Shown here: positions 37,426 through 49,723 of the stretch, piece by piece
Layout of the letters: the number at the start of each line of letters is the position of its first letter
Numbering within the stretch: the first letter of the stretch is position 1
Assembly: GCA_034521975.1 (NCBI GenBank)
Contig: JAXHLR010000005.1
Location: 248,001 to 312,000 of the forward strand
Source of the DNA: Acidimicrobiales bacterium
GTDB taxonomy: Bacteria > Actinomycetota > Acidimicrobiia > Acidimicrobiales > SKKL01
Length of the DNA stretch: 64,000 nt
Reading direction: 5' to 3'
Program-made: the position numbers and the translations under genes
The notes under the pieces: model-generated
Told to the model about the DNA's origin: nothing
The model's database searches: none
Seen by the model: the letters and a program-made list of their open reading frames with translations, nothing else

Positions 37426-39839
37426 ATGGAGAGCATCGATCAGGTGAACGGTACGCTCCCGCTGGAGGGTCTACGGGTGGTCGACTCCGCCGACGAGAAG
37501 GCGGAGATGGCCGGTCGGCTGTTGGCCGACCTCGGGGCCGACGTCATCCGCGTGGAGCCGCCGGGCGGTGCCGTCTCGCGCCGCCTTCCGCCGTTTCACG
37601 GCGAGGAGAGCCTGTACTTCGCCGTCCGCAACACCAACAAGCGATCCGTCGAGATCGACCCGCACTCCGAGACCGGTCGCGAGAGGCTGCTCGGGCTGCT
37701 GGAAGGCGCAGACATCTGGCTCGAGACGAGCCGCCCGGGCGAATGGGCCGCCATCGGCCTGGATCCCCCCGAGCTGTCCCGCCGCTTCCCCCAGCTGGTC
37801 ATCACCTCGATCTCCGACTTCGGAGCGACGGGACCCTACAGGGACATGAGCGGCACCGACCCTGTCTTGGTCTCGCTCTCATGGATGTTGTTCAAGGCCG
37901 GCGTGCCCGAGCTGCCACCCGTGCTGCCACCAGGCGCCCTCGCCTACGACATCGCCGGCATCACGGGTGCGTTCGCGGCGCTGGCAGGATACCGGCAGCG
38001 ACTCCACAGCGGCCGCGGTCAATGCATCGACCTCTCGGTCATGGAGTCGGTCGCGCAGACGACCGACTGGGGCCTCGCCAACGTGAGCCCCTCCGGTGCG
38101 CCCCCTGCCATGAGCGAGGTGCGCAACGGCGCCGGTCCGATCTATCCGATCGTCCGATGTGCCGACGGGTGGATCCGCCCGTCCGTGGTCACCGTGGCCG
38201 AGTGGCGCAAGTTGCGGGCGTGGCTCGGCGAACCCGAGGAGCTCCAGGACGAGAGCTTCGACACGACGACGGGTCGCTACATGGCCTTCGAGACCGTCCT
38301 TCGTCCGATCTACGAGCGGTTCTTCAGCCAACTTTCGATGATCGAGGCGTGTGAGGAGGGTCAGCGACGCCGGATCCCCGTGACGCCCCTGCTTCCGCCC
38401 AACCGTGTGCTCGAGGCACCACAGTACAGGGCACTGGAGTCGTTCGTCGACATCGAGATCGGATCGGGTGACCGAGGTCGGATCGCCAGCGGCTTCTATC
38501 TCGTCGACGGCGAACGCGTGGGGGTGCGCGAGCCGGCTCCCGCTCCTGCATCGCGCGATGACTCGCCGCAGTGGCAGAGCCGCGCCGAACCAGTCGTTGT
38601 CAGTCCGTCCCGAGATGGTGATGCAGGGCCCTTCAGCGGTCTGCGGGTCCTCGATTTCGGCGTGGCGGGGGCCGCCCCCGAGATCGCCCGCCTCTTGGGC
38701 GAGTACGGGGCCGACGTCATCCGGATCGAGAGCCCGCGTCGCCCGGACCTGTTCCGTCAGCTCGGTGGCCCCTCGGGAGTCAGCGCCGTCTTCGCGTCCT
38801 CCAACCGCACGAAGCGCAGCTTCGGTGTGGACTTCACGGAGCCGGAGGGGGTGGAGGCGGTCATGGAGCTCGTGGGTTCCGCCGATGTCGTGGTGGAGAA
38901 CCTTCCCCCCGACACCCTGGCGCGATGGGGCTTGGGTCCCGAGGTCATGCGAGCAGCCAACCCCAACCTGTTGGTGATCAGCAGCCAGACCATGGGCCTG
39001 CGTGGCCCATGGCGGGAGTGGCGCGGCTATGGAGCCAACACCCAGCCCGTGGGTGGGATGACCGCCCTGTGGAGCCTTCCCGACCACGACGAGCCGGTGG
39101 CTTCGAACGTGGCCTTCCCCGACCACGTCGTGGGGCGGCTGGGAGCCGTCGCCGCGACCGCGTACCTGATCGGTCGAGAGCGATCGGGCCGAGGGGTCCA
39201 CGTCGAGATCGCCCAGGCCGAGGTGTGCCTCAACATCCTCGCCGATCTCTTCCTGAAGGAGTCGCTCGAACCTGGTTCGGTCGGGCCGCGGGGCAACCGC
39301 TCTGAGCGAGGGGCCCGTGGGGTGTCTACCCGTGCGCAGGGGATCAGCAGTGGTGTGTCATCACGTGCCGCTCCGACGAGGAGTGGAGATCGCTGCGCCG
39401 GGCGATGGGTGAGCCGGAGTGGGCCGCCGATGCCGACCTCGAGGCCGTAGAGGGCCGTCGATGCGGCCATGACGAGCTCGACGAGCGCATCAGCACGTGG
39501 ACGCGCCTCCGCAGCAGCCAAGAGGTCATGGAGCTCCTACAGGCTGATGGGGTGCCGGCCGGCCGGATGATGTACGTCAGCGAGCAGGCGAAGGACCCAC
39601 ATCTCCTCGACCGGGGCTACATCCTCGAGATCGACCAACCAGGACACGGGCCGATGTTGCTCGACGGACCATCGTTTCGGGGCTCAGACCTGTCCGGGCC
39701 GATCACCACCCCCGCGCCCCTCCTCGGTGAGCACACGCGCGAGATCGCCGAGCGCGAGCTCGGGCTGTCCCCAGACGAGGTGGAGCGCCTCCTCGGATCC
39801 GGCGCCCTGCATCAGGCGGACCCCGCCGAGCCCTCATGA
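37426..39839 (+). CDS. Double-domain CaiB/BaiF (family III) CoA-transferase, one-base frameshift
   Basis: Two CoA-transferase domains in tandem, about 804 residues when one missing C at 39314-39316 is restored. Domain 1 has LEGLRVVDSADEKAEMAGRL, NTNKRSVEIDP and GRGQCIDLSVMESVA with the catalytic-type Asp. Domain 2 has FSGLRVLDFGVAGAAPEIAR, SNRTKRSFGVDF and GRGVHVEIAQAEVCLN, where Glu stands at that place. The second frame continues WGVYPCAGDQQWCVITCRSD, then AMGEPEWAADADLEAVEGRR. Family III enzymes move CoA between acids. Real decay or a sequencing error cannot be decided here. Confidence 0.82.
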
Positions 39840-39921
39840 GGTCGTTGTCCGTCCCGATGGTCGCCAACCTCTGATCGGTCCATCTGCGCGAAGCGCTCGA
39901 CACCACCAAAGGAGCTACTAC

Positions 39922-40802
39922 ATGGCATATCCAACCGACATCGGGATCGTCGACCTCGGCATCGGTTTCCCACATCAGAGCATCGAGGAGAAGATGTCCA
40001 CCTACGACTTCTTCCGCCCGTTGCTGAAGGACCGCCAGAGCATCGAGGAGTTCGAGTTCCCGGCTCAATACATGTTCAAGGATGTTCCCGACGTCATCGA
40101 TCCCGACGAAGATCCGGTCGAGTGGATCGTCGCGAAGATGGACGCCTTCAACATCGAGAAGGCCGTCACCGGGCTCTCCGAGAACGGCATCCGCGCCAAG
40201 AAGGAGTACCCGGGCCGGTTCTTCCTGAGTGGGCGCGTGGATCCGAACGAAGGCATGGAGACCCTCGAACGCATGGAGCGCGCAAAGGCGGAGCACGACA
40301 TCGTGTCCGTCTCCTGCTTCCCGAGTGGAACGTTTCCGCAGGTGGCGGTGAACGACAAGAAGATGTACCCGATCTACTCCAAGTGCGTCGAACTCGGGAT
40401 CCCGATCTGCATCAACGGAGGCATCGTCGGCCCCCGGATGCCGAGCTGGCCGCAGAAGGTCGAGCACTTCGACGAGGTTCTCTACGACTTCCCCGAGTTG
40501 GTCATGGTCATGATGCACGGCGCGGAGCCGTGGACCGCCCTGGCTGTGAAGTTGATGTTGAAGTGGCCGGGGCTGCACTACATGACGAGCGCCTTTGCCC
40601 CCAAGCACTACCCGAAGGACATCATCAACTACGCCAACACCCGAGGTTCGGACAAGATCATGTACTGCGGGTACTTCCCGCCGGGCTCACGCTCGAGCGC
40701 CAGTTCCGCGACATGCCCAACGTCCCGTTCAAGGACGAGGTGTGGCCCAAGTTCCTGCGGGAGAACGCCATCCGGGTCTTTGGCCTCGACCGCTCGTCCT
40801 GA
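39922..40802 (+). CDS. Amidohydrolase-fold protein B, paralogue of A, one-base frameshift
   Basis: A paralogue of protein A sharing FPAQYMFKDVP, NDKKMYPIY, AVKLMLKWP and TSAFAPKHYPK. The first strand is DIGIVDLGIGFPHQSIEEKM, again without the H-x-H metal pair. The frame breaks at 40683-40686; adding one base changes the tail to FPPGLTLERQFRDMPNVPFK and then DEVWPKFLRENAIRVFGLD, matching the end of protein A (VWPKFLHDNAARVL). Restored length is about 293 residues. It is preceded by AAAGGAG and followed by terminator hairpins. Confidence 0.8.
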
Positions 40803-40811
40803 GATCGGTGG

Positions 40812-40844
40812 GGGTGGCACTCATTGCAGCGGTGGGTGCCACCC
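40812..40844 (+). terminator. Hairpin after amidohydrolase-fold protein B
   Basis: Nine perfect pairs (GGGTGGCAC with GTGCCACCC) enclose a 15-base loop, ten bases after the stop. No T-tract is seen. Confidence 0.45.
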
Positions 40845-40877
40845 GGTCTGGCTCATGGCCGGCGGTTCGGTGCGGGA

Positions 40878-40918
40878 GGGCTTCGCCGTCGCGACGAGGT
40901 GAGGCGACGGCGAAGCCC
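40878..40918. terminator. 15-bp perfect hairpin between convergent genes
   Basis: The arms 40878-40892 and 40904-40918 are fully complementary, with an 11-base loop. It lies between the ends of two convergent genes and ends 15 bases before the stop of the amidohydrolase at 40933, so it probably serves as a two-way terminator. Confidence 0.7.
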
Positions 40919-40932
40919 CACTCCGGCTTGGG

Positions 40933-42153
40933 TCAGGCGGCTGTGACGCCCTTGAGCAGGGCATCGTTGGGGTTCTCGGGCAACTCGGTGAGCGGCTCGG
41001 CGAGCTCGCTCACACTCGGGCCGACCGCTGCCGTGTACGGGGCGAGCGCCTCGAGGTCGAAGCCGTAGAGCTTTGCGGCGTTGGCTGAGAGGATCCGTTC
41101 CATCTCCTCACGCTCGACATCGTGGAAGATCTGGCGGAGGTGCTCCCGGGTGAAGGGGTAGGTGCCTTCGTCGTGGGGGTAGTCCGAGCCCCACATGAAG
41201 CGGTCCTCGCCGAGGACGTGCCGCGCTGCGGCATCTTCTGGGCCGGGCTGGCTGACGCCCATCCACACGTTCTGCTCGAACACCTCGCTGGCGGTCATCG
41301 TGCGCTTGTTGCCCTCGGTGTAGCGGATCTCGCCGGTGGCACCGGTGTCGCGGATCTGGATGATCATCTTGTCGAGGCGCTCCAGCAGCGGTGGGACCCA
41401 TGCACAACCGGTCTCGGTCATGACGAACTTCAGGTTCGGGAATCGCTCGAAGACACCGCCAAGCAGCATGTGAACGAAGGGACGCTGGGAGAAGAAGCTC
41501 ACCTCGTTGATGTAGAGGAGCATCGAGAAGTCGTACTTGCCGTAGTCGGGAGCCCCGGTCCCACCGTGGACGTTGACCGGGATCTCGTTGTCCTCGAGGA
41601 ACGTCCAGAGCCGGTCGTACTCGGGGTCATAGAGCGGCGTCATCCAGGTCGCGTCGGGCGGGATGTTGGGCAGCAGGACCCCGCCCCGCAGACCGTTGTC
41701 CTTGATGTAGGCGGCGTCGGTGATTGCGTCGTCGATGTCGTTGAGAAAGATCTGGCCGATCCCAGCACGACGCTCGGGGGCTTCGGCGACGAAGTCCACC
41801 AGCCAGCGGTTGTGGGCGCGGATGCCGGCCAGGCGGTGCTGGTAGTCCTCGGGGCGCGGCTGCGGGGCAAAGAGGACGAAACTCGGGAAGAACGGAGGGA
41901 CGGTGTTCGGAAAGACAACCTCTCCAACGATCCCGTCGGCTTCCTGCTCGGCGAAGCGTCGCTCAGTGTCCCAGTTGCGTTCTCGCCGGTCGTCCTTCAG
42001 ATCCTTGAAGGGATTGCGGTACTTGGCACGCCACGCGTCGAAGTCCTCGTGGTACTTCGACTCCAGGTACTCGCGGTACTGGGCGTGGCTCGCGCCAGCG
42101 TGACTGTCAGCGGTGATGATCGTGTATCGGTCGTCAACGACGGTTGCACTCAT
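40933..42153 (-). CDS. Amidohydrolase family 2 protein
   Basis: A 406-residue metal-dependent hydrolase/decarboxylase-type TIM barrel. YTIITADSHAGASHAQYREY holds the first metal region (one His at S-H, then HAQ). Later come VNVHGGTGAPDYGKYD, LKFVMTETGCAWVPPLLERL and FMWGSDYPHDEGTYPFTRE with the conserved Asp. Unlike the two proteins at 36.5 and 39.9 kb, it keeps most expected ligands. It is read toward them from its own operator-like box and probably belongs to the same pathway. It may cleave a C-C or amide bond; the substrate is unknown. Confidence 0.85.
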   Translation of the reverse strand: MSATVVDDRYTIITADSHAGASHAQYREYLESKYHEDFDAWRAKYRNPFKDLKDDRRERNWDTERRFAEQEADGIVGEVVFPNTVPPFFPSFVLFAPQPRPEDYQHRLAGIRAHNRWLVDFVAEAPERRAGIGQIFLNDIDDAITDAAYIKDNGLRGGVLLPNIPPDATWMTPLYDPEYDRLWTFLEDNEIPVNVHGGTGAPDYGKYDFSMLLYINEVSFFSQRPFVHMLLGGVFERFPNLKFVMTETGCAWVPPLLERLDKMIIQIRDTGATGEIRYTEGNKRTMTASEVFEQNVWMGVSQPGPEDAAARHVLGEDRFMWGSDYPHDEGTYPFTREHLRQIFHDVEREEMERILSANAAKLYGFDLEALAPYTAAVGPSVSELAEPLTELPENPNDALLKGVTAA

Positions 42154-42201
42154 GGTCGTCTGTCCTCTCGTCGGGTCTTTCGAAGGCCCCCTGTATGTGC
42201 C

Positions 42202-42216
42202 TAGAATCTAATTCTA
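42202..42216. promoter_or_regulatory. Operator-like box 6 (amidohydrolase at 40933-42153), perfect palindrome
   Basis: TAGAATCTAATTCTA is a perfect 6+3+6 inverted repeat, 49 bases before the amidohydrolase start and about 100 bases before the ABC-F gene. It is the best example of the cluster consensus and resembles the KstR-type box TAGAAC-n2-GTTCTA with one extra central base. Confidence 0.65.
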
Positions 42217-42317
42217 TGGAGAGCGAACCCCGCACGCAAGCCCCGCTCGGGTTCTGATGTGGTCGTGTTGGGTGAAGTCGGTGCGGTGTCGAGCCAGATC
42301 GCTGCGAGACTGTCCCG

Positions 42318-43925
<1,608 letters not shown>

Positions 43926-43959
43926 TCGCAACCGTTGGCGCGCCATGGGCGGCAACCGT

Positions 43960-44310
43960 TCATGGCAGCGGTTCGCGCCATGGCCTGACCGCGCAGGCGG
44001 CGGCGTTGGCACGGCCCGGTCCATCGGGGTGGGCTCGAGTCCGAAGACCTCGGTGACCGCCGACGAGTCGAGGACCCACGGGTTGGCGAACTGGTGGCGG
44101 GTCTCCTCCAGTTCGCGCACCATCGGCATGGCCACCCCGAGCCCACGCTGGAGCCAGTGGGGGATGGCCGACACCTTCGGCGCCGGGGCACCGGCCTCGA
44201 CGGCCATCAGCTCGGCCATCTGCCGGTAGGTCCTCGGTGGGTTGGTCGGGACGTGCCAGGCCCTGCCCCACGCCCGTTCGTCGGTGCCGAGGGTGGCCCC
44301 GTTGTCAAGA
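43960..44310 (-). pseudogene. Remnant of an NAD-dependent epimerase (C-terminal part)
   Basis: On the minus strand a continuous frame reads TLGTDERAWGRAWHVPTNPP, RTYRQMAELMAVEAGAPAPK, WLQRGLGVAMPMVRELEETR and then HQFANPWVLDSSAVTEVFGL. I recognise this as the last 100 residues of an actinobacterial NAD-dependent epimerase/dehydratase. The Rossmann half is missing on the 5' side (replaced by the TetR promoter region), and the frame runs on past the usual end into antisense of the ABC-F gene. It is a broken gene fragment. It explains most of the 438-base gap here. Confidence 0.65.
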
Positions 44311-44350
44311 GCGGTGCTCTCGGAACAGTGCAGCGATCGCGAGTTCGAGC

Positions 44351-44356
44351 TAGGAT
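44351..44356 (+). promoter_or_regulatory. -10 box of a likely leaderless TetR gene
   Basis: TAGGAT lies seven bases before the GTG at 44364, the spacing typical of leaderless actinobacterial messages. No clear -35 is visible. Confidence 0.4.
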
Positions 44357-44363
44357 CGAGCGC

Positions 44364-45050
44364 GTGAACGCACCCCGCACCGCTCGCGAGCGGGCCCGCG
44401 CTGAACTCACCGCCGAGATCACCGAAGCTGCACGGCGCCAGCTTGCCGAGGTCGGCCCCACCGACCTGTCCCTGCGCGCCATCTCCCGCGACCTGGGCAT
44501 GGCGTCGTCGGCCCTGTACCGCTACTTCCCCAGCCGCGACGCGTTGCTCACCGCGCTCATCGTCGCGGCCTACGACGCAGTGGGCGAGGCCGCCGAGTCG
44601 GCTGAGGCGACGGTCGAGCGCGACGATCTGATGGGCCGCTGGCGCGCCACCACCCGTGCGGTCCGGACCTGGGCGCTGGCCCATCCCCACGAGTACGCCC
44701 TCATCTACGGGTCGCCGGTGCCGGGCTACGCCGCGCCCACCGACACGATCGACCCCGCCGGTCGGGTCGGGCTGCTGCTCGCGGGCATCCTGGCCGATGC
44801 GACCGAGACCGGTGCTCTCGGTCCGGTGCCGGGCCCGGACCCCGCCGACGGCCTGCTCGAACCCGGGCTGGGTGACCAACTCGGCACCGATCCCGCCCAT
44901 GCGGTGGCCGGGGTCCTGGCTTGGACCTGGCTCTTCGGCGTGGTCAGCTTCGAGCTCTTCGGTCACTACCAGAACGTGATCGCCGACCGCGACGCCTGGT
45001 TCGACGACGCCATGCTGCGCCTCGCCCGCCTCGCCGGCCTCGCCAGTTGA
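44364..45050 (+). CDS. TetR-family regulator
   Basis: A 228-residue regulator. The DNA-binding domain reads AEITEAARRQLAEVGPTDLS, LRAISRDLGMASSALYRYFP and SRDALLTALIVAAYDAV. The C-terminal region has the TetR_C_13-like block RTWALAHPHEYALIYGSPVP and VAGVLAWTWLFGVVSFELFG, common in actinobacteria. It starts where the epimerase remnant lies on the other strand; that lost gene may have been its original target. It is followed by a very strong hairpin. Confidence 0.9.
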   Translation: MNAPRTARERARAELTAEITEAARRQLAEVGPTDLSLRAISRDLGMASSALYRYFPSRDALLTALIVAAYDAVGEAAESAEATVERDDLMGRWRATTRAVRTWALAHPHEYALIYGSPVPGYAAPTDTIDPAGRVGLLLAGILADATETGALGPVPGPDPADGLLEPGLGDQLGTDPAHAVAGVLAWTWLFGVVSFELFGHYQNVIADRDAWFDDAMLRLARLAGLAS

Positions 45051-45059
45051 CCCACCCGA

Positions 45060-45110
45060 CGAAATCGCGCGGATCTGTCGCGCCAGGCGCGACAGATCCG
45101 CGCGATTTCG
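45060..45110. terminator. 24-bp perfect inverted repeat between convergent genes
   Basis: The arms 45060-45083 and 45087-45110 are perfectly complementary with only the loop CAG between. It lies ten bases after the TetR stop and 24 bases before the fumarase stop, so it can end transcription from both sides. Its length and perfection also fit a REP/MITE-like mobile repeat. Confidence 0.75.
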
Positions 45111-45133
45111 GTGAGGGTGGGTCGAGTGGGCTA

Positions 45134-46777
<1,644 letters not shown>

Positions 46778-46816
46778 GTACTGAACGGTACCGACTGCTC
46801 TCAGGGGATCACCAGC

Positions 46817-47530
46817 TCAGGGGATCACCAGCTCGTCGCCGACGGCGACCGGGCCGGGCCGGGTGACAACGGCGCCGATGCCGAGCGTGCCGTCGCGCTC
46901 GCGGTTGATGGTCTTGAGCACCGACGTGTCGCGCTCGATGCCGTCGGGCTGGGGGCGGGTCACCATGACGCAGCGGCCGATCGCCTTCCGCACGTCGAGT
47001 CGGACCTCGCCGAGGCGGATCGACCGGCCCACCAGATCGTCCTCGCCCGAGCCGTCGACGATCACGTTGAACCGGAAGCGGCGACGGTCCCATTCACCGA
47101 GCGCAGTGATGGAGCAGATCGACACCTGGGTGCGACCCGAGTCGTGGAACACGCCCGATGGTCCCTCCCATGCCGCCCACTCGGACTCGACGTGGTCCTC
47201 GACCACCAGCGGGTTCTCGTAGGTGCCGGCACCGTGGTCGAGTGCCGAGCGCAGGGCGACCGGTCGCCCGAGCCACTCGGATAGCGCCGCGTCGTCGCTC
47301 ACATCGGTTCCGTCGGGGAGCCTCACCTCGACCTCGTCGGGGCTGCGGTAGAGGACCGAGGCCAGCAGGAGTTCGGGCACTCGCCGCGCCGTGAGAACGT
47401 ATCCGGTCGAGGTGTCGACGACTCCCCATTGGCGATCGCCGATGATCCCGTGCTCACCGACCTCGCAGGAGTCGAGCTGCTCGCCCTGCATGGACTTGAC
47501 CGGGTAGCGCCACAGCTCGACCACTCGCAC
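46817..47530 (-). CDS. MOSC-domain protein
   Basis: A 237-residue protein with the N-terminal MOSC beta barrel (VVELWRYPVKSMQGEQLDSC, then GIIGDRQWGVVDTSTGYVLT) and the C-terminal MOSC domain (GRCVMVTRPQPDGIERDTSV, LKTINRERDGTLGIGAVV) with the conserved Cys. MOSC proteins bind the molybdenum cofactor and carry sulfur or reduce N-hydroxyl compounds. The GTG at 47530 is chosen; an ATG at 47566 (MCDCGREL) is possible. The last 16 bases of the gene, including the stop, are duplicated directly downstream. Confidence 0.88.
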   Translation of the reverse strand: MRVVELWRYPVKSMQGEQLDSCEVGEHGIIGDRQWGVVDTSTGYVLTARRVPELLLASVLYRSPDEVEVRLPDGTDVSDDAALSEWLGRPVALRSALDHGAGTYENPLVVEDHVESEWAAWEGPSGVFHDSGRTQVSICSITALGEWDRRRFRFNVIVDGSGEDDLVGRSIRLGEVRLDVRKAIGRCVMVTRPQPDGIERDTSVLKTINRERDGTLGIGAVVTRPGPVAVGDELVIP

Positions 47531-47694
47531 GCCACCCGACGCTAGCTCCCGTCCACAATCGCACATGGCAGCAGTTTGCTCCCCCTGTGGGAGAGGAATG
47601 CTGCCAGTGGACCAATGGCGGGAGCGGGCTTCGGTCATCGCCAGGTCGGTGAACGCATAGGGTGGCACGCGGTTCCGACGAGGGAGGACTCCCC

Positions 47695-49095
47695 ATGACC
47701 GAGCAGTGGCGCATCGAGCACGACTCCATGGGGGAGGTGCGTGTCCCGATCGATGCCAAGTGGGGGGCACAGACCCAGCGTGCGGTCCAGAACTTCCCGA
47801 TCTCGGGGATGACGATCGACCGGCGCCTGATCCGGGCGCTCGCCCTGGTCAAGGCCGACGCGGCGTTGGTGAACGCCCGCTCCAAGGACGTTCCGGCGGT
47901 CACCAGCAGGATCGCCAAGGCGATCGCCACCGCGGCCGAAGACGTGGCCGCGGGGGAGTGGGACGACCAGTTCCCCGTCGACGTGTTCCAAACCGGTTCC
48001 GGCACCTCGTCGAACATGAACATGAACGAGGTCCTGGCCCACCTGGCCAACGAGGAGCTCGGGGCCGACGACACCGTCCACCCCAACGACCACGTCAACG
48101 CCTCGCAGTCCTCCAACGACGTGTTCCCGACCGCCATCCACCTCGCGGTCACCGACGCGATCGCCAACGAGGTCATCCCCGCGTTCGAGAACCTGTCGTC
48201 GAGCCTGCGCCGCAAGCAGGGTCAGTTCCGCAAGGTGGTCAAGGCGGGTCGCACCCACCTCATGGACGCGACGCCGGTCACCCTCGGTCAGGAGTTCGGG
48301 GGCTACGCCGCCCAGGTGGAGGAGTGCGCCGAGCGGTTGTGGGACGCCATCGCCCGGGTCGGGCGTCTCCCGCTCGGGGGGACCGCGGTCGGCACCGGCA
48401 TCAACGCGCCGAAGACCTTCGGCCGGTCGGTCATCAAGCGACTCGCCGAACGCACATCGCTGCCACTCCTTCCCGCCCGCGACAGCTTCGCCGCGCAGTC
48501 GTCGCGGGACGCCCTGGTCGAGGTGTCGAGCCACTACCGCACCGCGGCGGTGGCGCTGGTCAAGATCGCCAACGATCTGCGCTGGATGGGATCCGGACCC
48601 CGTACGGGTCTGGCCGAGATCTCGATCCCCGATCTGCAGCCCGGTTCGTCGATCATGCCGGGGAAGGTCAACCCGGTGATCGCCGAGGCGGTCACCCAGG
48701 TGTCGGCCCAGGTCATCGGCAACGACACCGCCATCGCCTTCGGTGGGAGCCAGGGTGCGTTCGAGCTCAACGTCTACATGCCGATGATGGCCCGCAACCT
48801 CTTGGAGTCCGGCAGCTTGCTGGCCAACGTGTCCGCGGTGTTCGCCTCGCGGATGATCGACGGCATCGAGGCCAACGAGGACACCTGCCTGGCCTATGCC
48901 GAGTCGTCTCCGTCGATCGGCACCTCGCTGAACCCCTACATCGGCTACGAGCAGGCGGCCCAGGTGATCAAGGAGGCCGGTGCCAGCGGTCGCACCATCC
49001 GCGAGGTCGTGGTCGAGTGGGGGCTGATGACCGACGACGAGCTCGACCGCGCACTCGACATCATGGCGATGACCAGGGGCGGCATCATCCGCTGA
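47695..49095 (+). CDS. fumC: Class II fumarate hydratase
   Basis: A 466-residue enzyme of the aspartase/fumarase superfamily. It has the N-terminal block [55 protein letters not shown], the active-site segment [20 protein letters not shown] and the signature [16 protein letters not shown]. It is oxygen-stable and iron-free, and does the same reaction as the class I enzyme nearby. The ATG follows GGGAGGA. Both forms in one neighbourhood suggest conditional use. Gene intact. Confidence 0.96.
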   Translation: MTEQWRIEHDSMGEVRVPIDAKWGAQTQRAVQNFPISGMTIDRRLIRALALVKADAALVNARSKDVPAVTSRIAKAIATAAEDVAAGEWDDQFPVDVFQTGSGTSSNMNMNEVLAHLANEELGADDTVHPNDHVNASQSSNDVFPTAIHLAVTDAIANEVIPAFENLSSSLRRKQGQFRKVVKAGRTHLMDATPVTLGQEFGGYAAQVEECAERLWDAIARVGRLPLGGTAVGTGINAPKTFGRSVIKRLAERTSLPLLPARDSFAAQSSRDALVEVSSHYRTAAVALVKIANDLRWMGSGPRTGLAEISIPDLQPGSSIMPGKVNPVIAEAVTQVSAQVIGNDTAIAFGGSQGAFELNVYMPMMARNLLESGSLLANVSAVFASRMIDGIEANEDTCLAYAESSPSIGTSLNPYIGYEQAAQVIKEAGASGRTIREVVVEWGLMTDDELDRALDIMAMTRGGIIR

Positions 49096-49111
49096 TCGCC
49101 CGCTGGGTGGC

Positions 49112-49606
49112 TCAGGCGGCGCCCGACGCGGGGCTGCCGGGGAAGGCGACCGGATCTCCGGCGGCGGGGATCAACGGGTAGCTCCAGCTCATGCGCTTGG
49201 CCAGGGCCTTGGCGACCTCGCGCCACGCGGCAGGATCCCATCCCTCGGCCTTGGCCGCCACCAGCCCGGTGGGGGCGAGATGCACGAACGCGGGCAGGTG
49301 CTCGAGCCCCACGGCCTTCACCAGCGCCCGGTCGGGATCGCACAGGGTGAGCACCTCGTCGGTGATCGGCCCGAGGAACGACTTGGCTTCGTCGTCGGTG
49401 CCGGTGACGATGAACGCCACCCGGCAGTCGGCCTCGCGAAAGTGGCGGAGGATCCGGCGGGCGGGGTCGAGGATCCAGGCGCTCTCGTAGGTGTAGGGGT
49501 CGAGGACGACCGCGGCCATGTGGAAGGTGGTCAGCCACTCGCCGAGGGTGCGCTCGTCGTGGTCGACGGGGTTGAGTGGAAGATCGAGTGGTACCTGGTC
49601 GCTCAC
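49112..49606 (-). CDS. Thioredoxin-fold-like protein without active Cys
   Basis: A 164-residue protein. The middle reads RVAFIVTGTDDEAKSFLGPI, LCDPDRALVKAVGLEHLPAF and VHLAPTGLVAAKAEGWDPAA, which follows the peroxiredoxin/TlpA order of strands and includes a probable cis-Pro (LPAF). No C-x-x-C is present, so normal redox chemistry is unlikely. The N-terminal 30 residues are unique. It is convergent with fumC. Assignment to this fold is tentative. Confidence 0.6.
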   Translation of the reverse strand: MSDQVPLDLPLNPVDHDERTLGEWLTTFHMAAVVLDPYTYESAWILDPARRILRHFREADCRVAFIVTGTDDEAKSFLGPITDEVLTLCDPDRALVKAVGLEHLPAFVHLAPTGLVAAKAEGWDPAAWREVAKALAKRMSWSYPLIPAAGDPVAFPGSPASGAA

Positions 49607-49723
49607 GGGCCGACAACCTAGCGCGCCCCGGGCTCCCGGCTCGACCCGAGGGATCCGGGACTCGTATCGTCTCGGTGCGATCGTCAGGACCTGCTGGTCC
49701 TCGAACCCAGGGGAGCATCAACC

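Noticed and set aside
46801-46832. Tandem 16-bp duplication at the end of the MOSC gene
   Set aside because: It copies the last codons and the stop only; it is most likely a slippage event with no effect on the protein.
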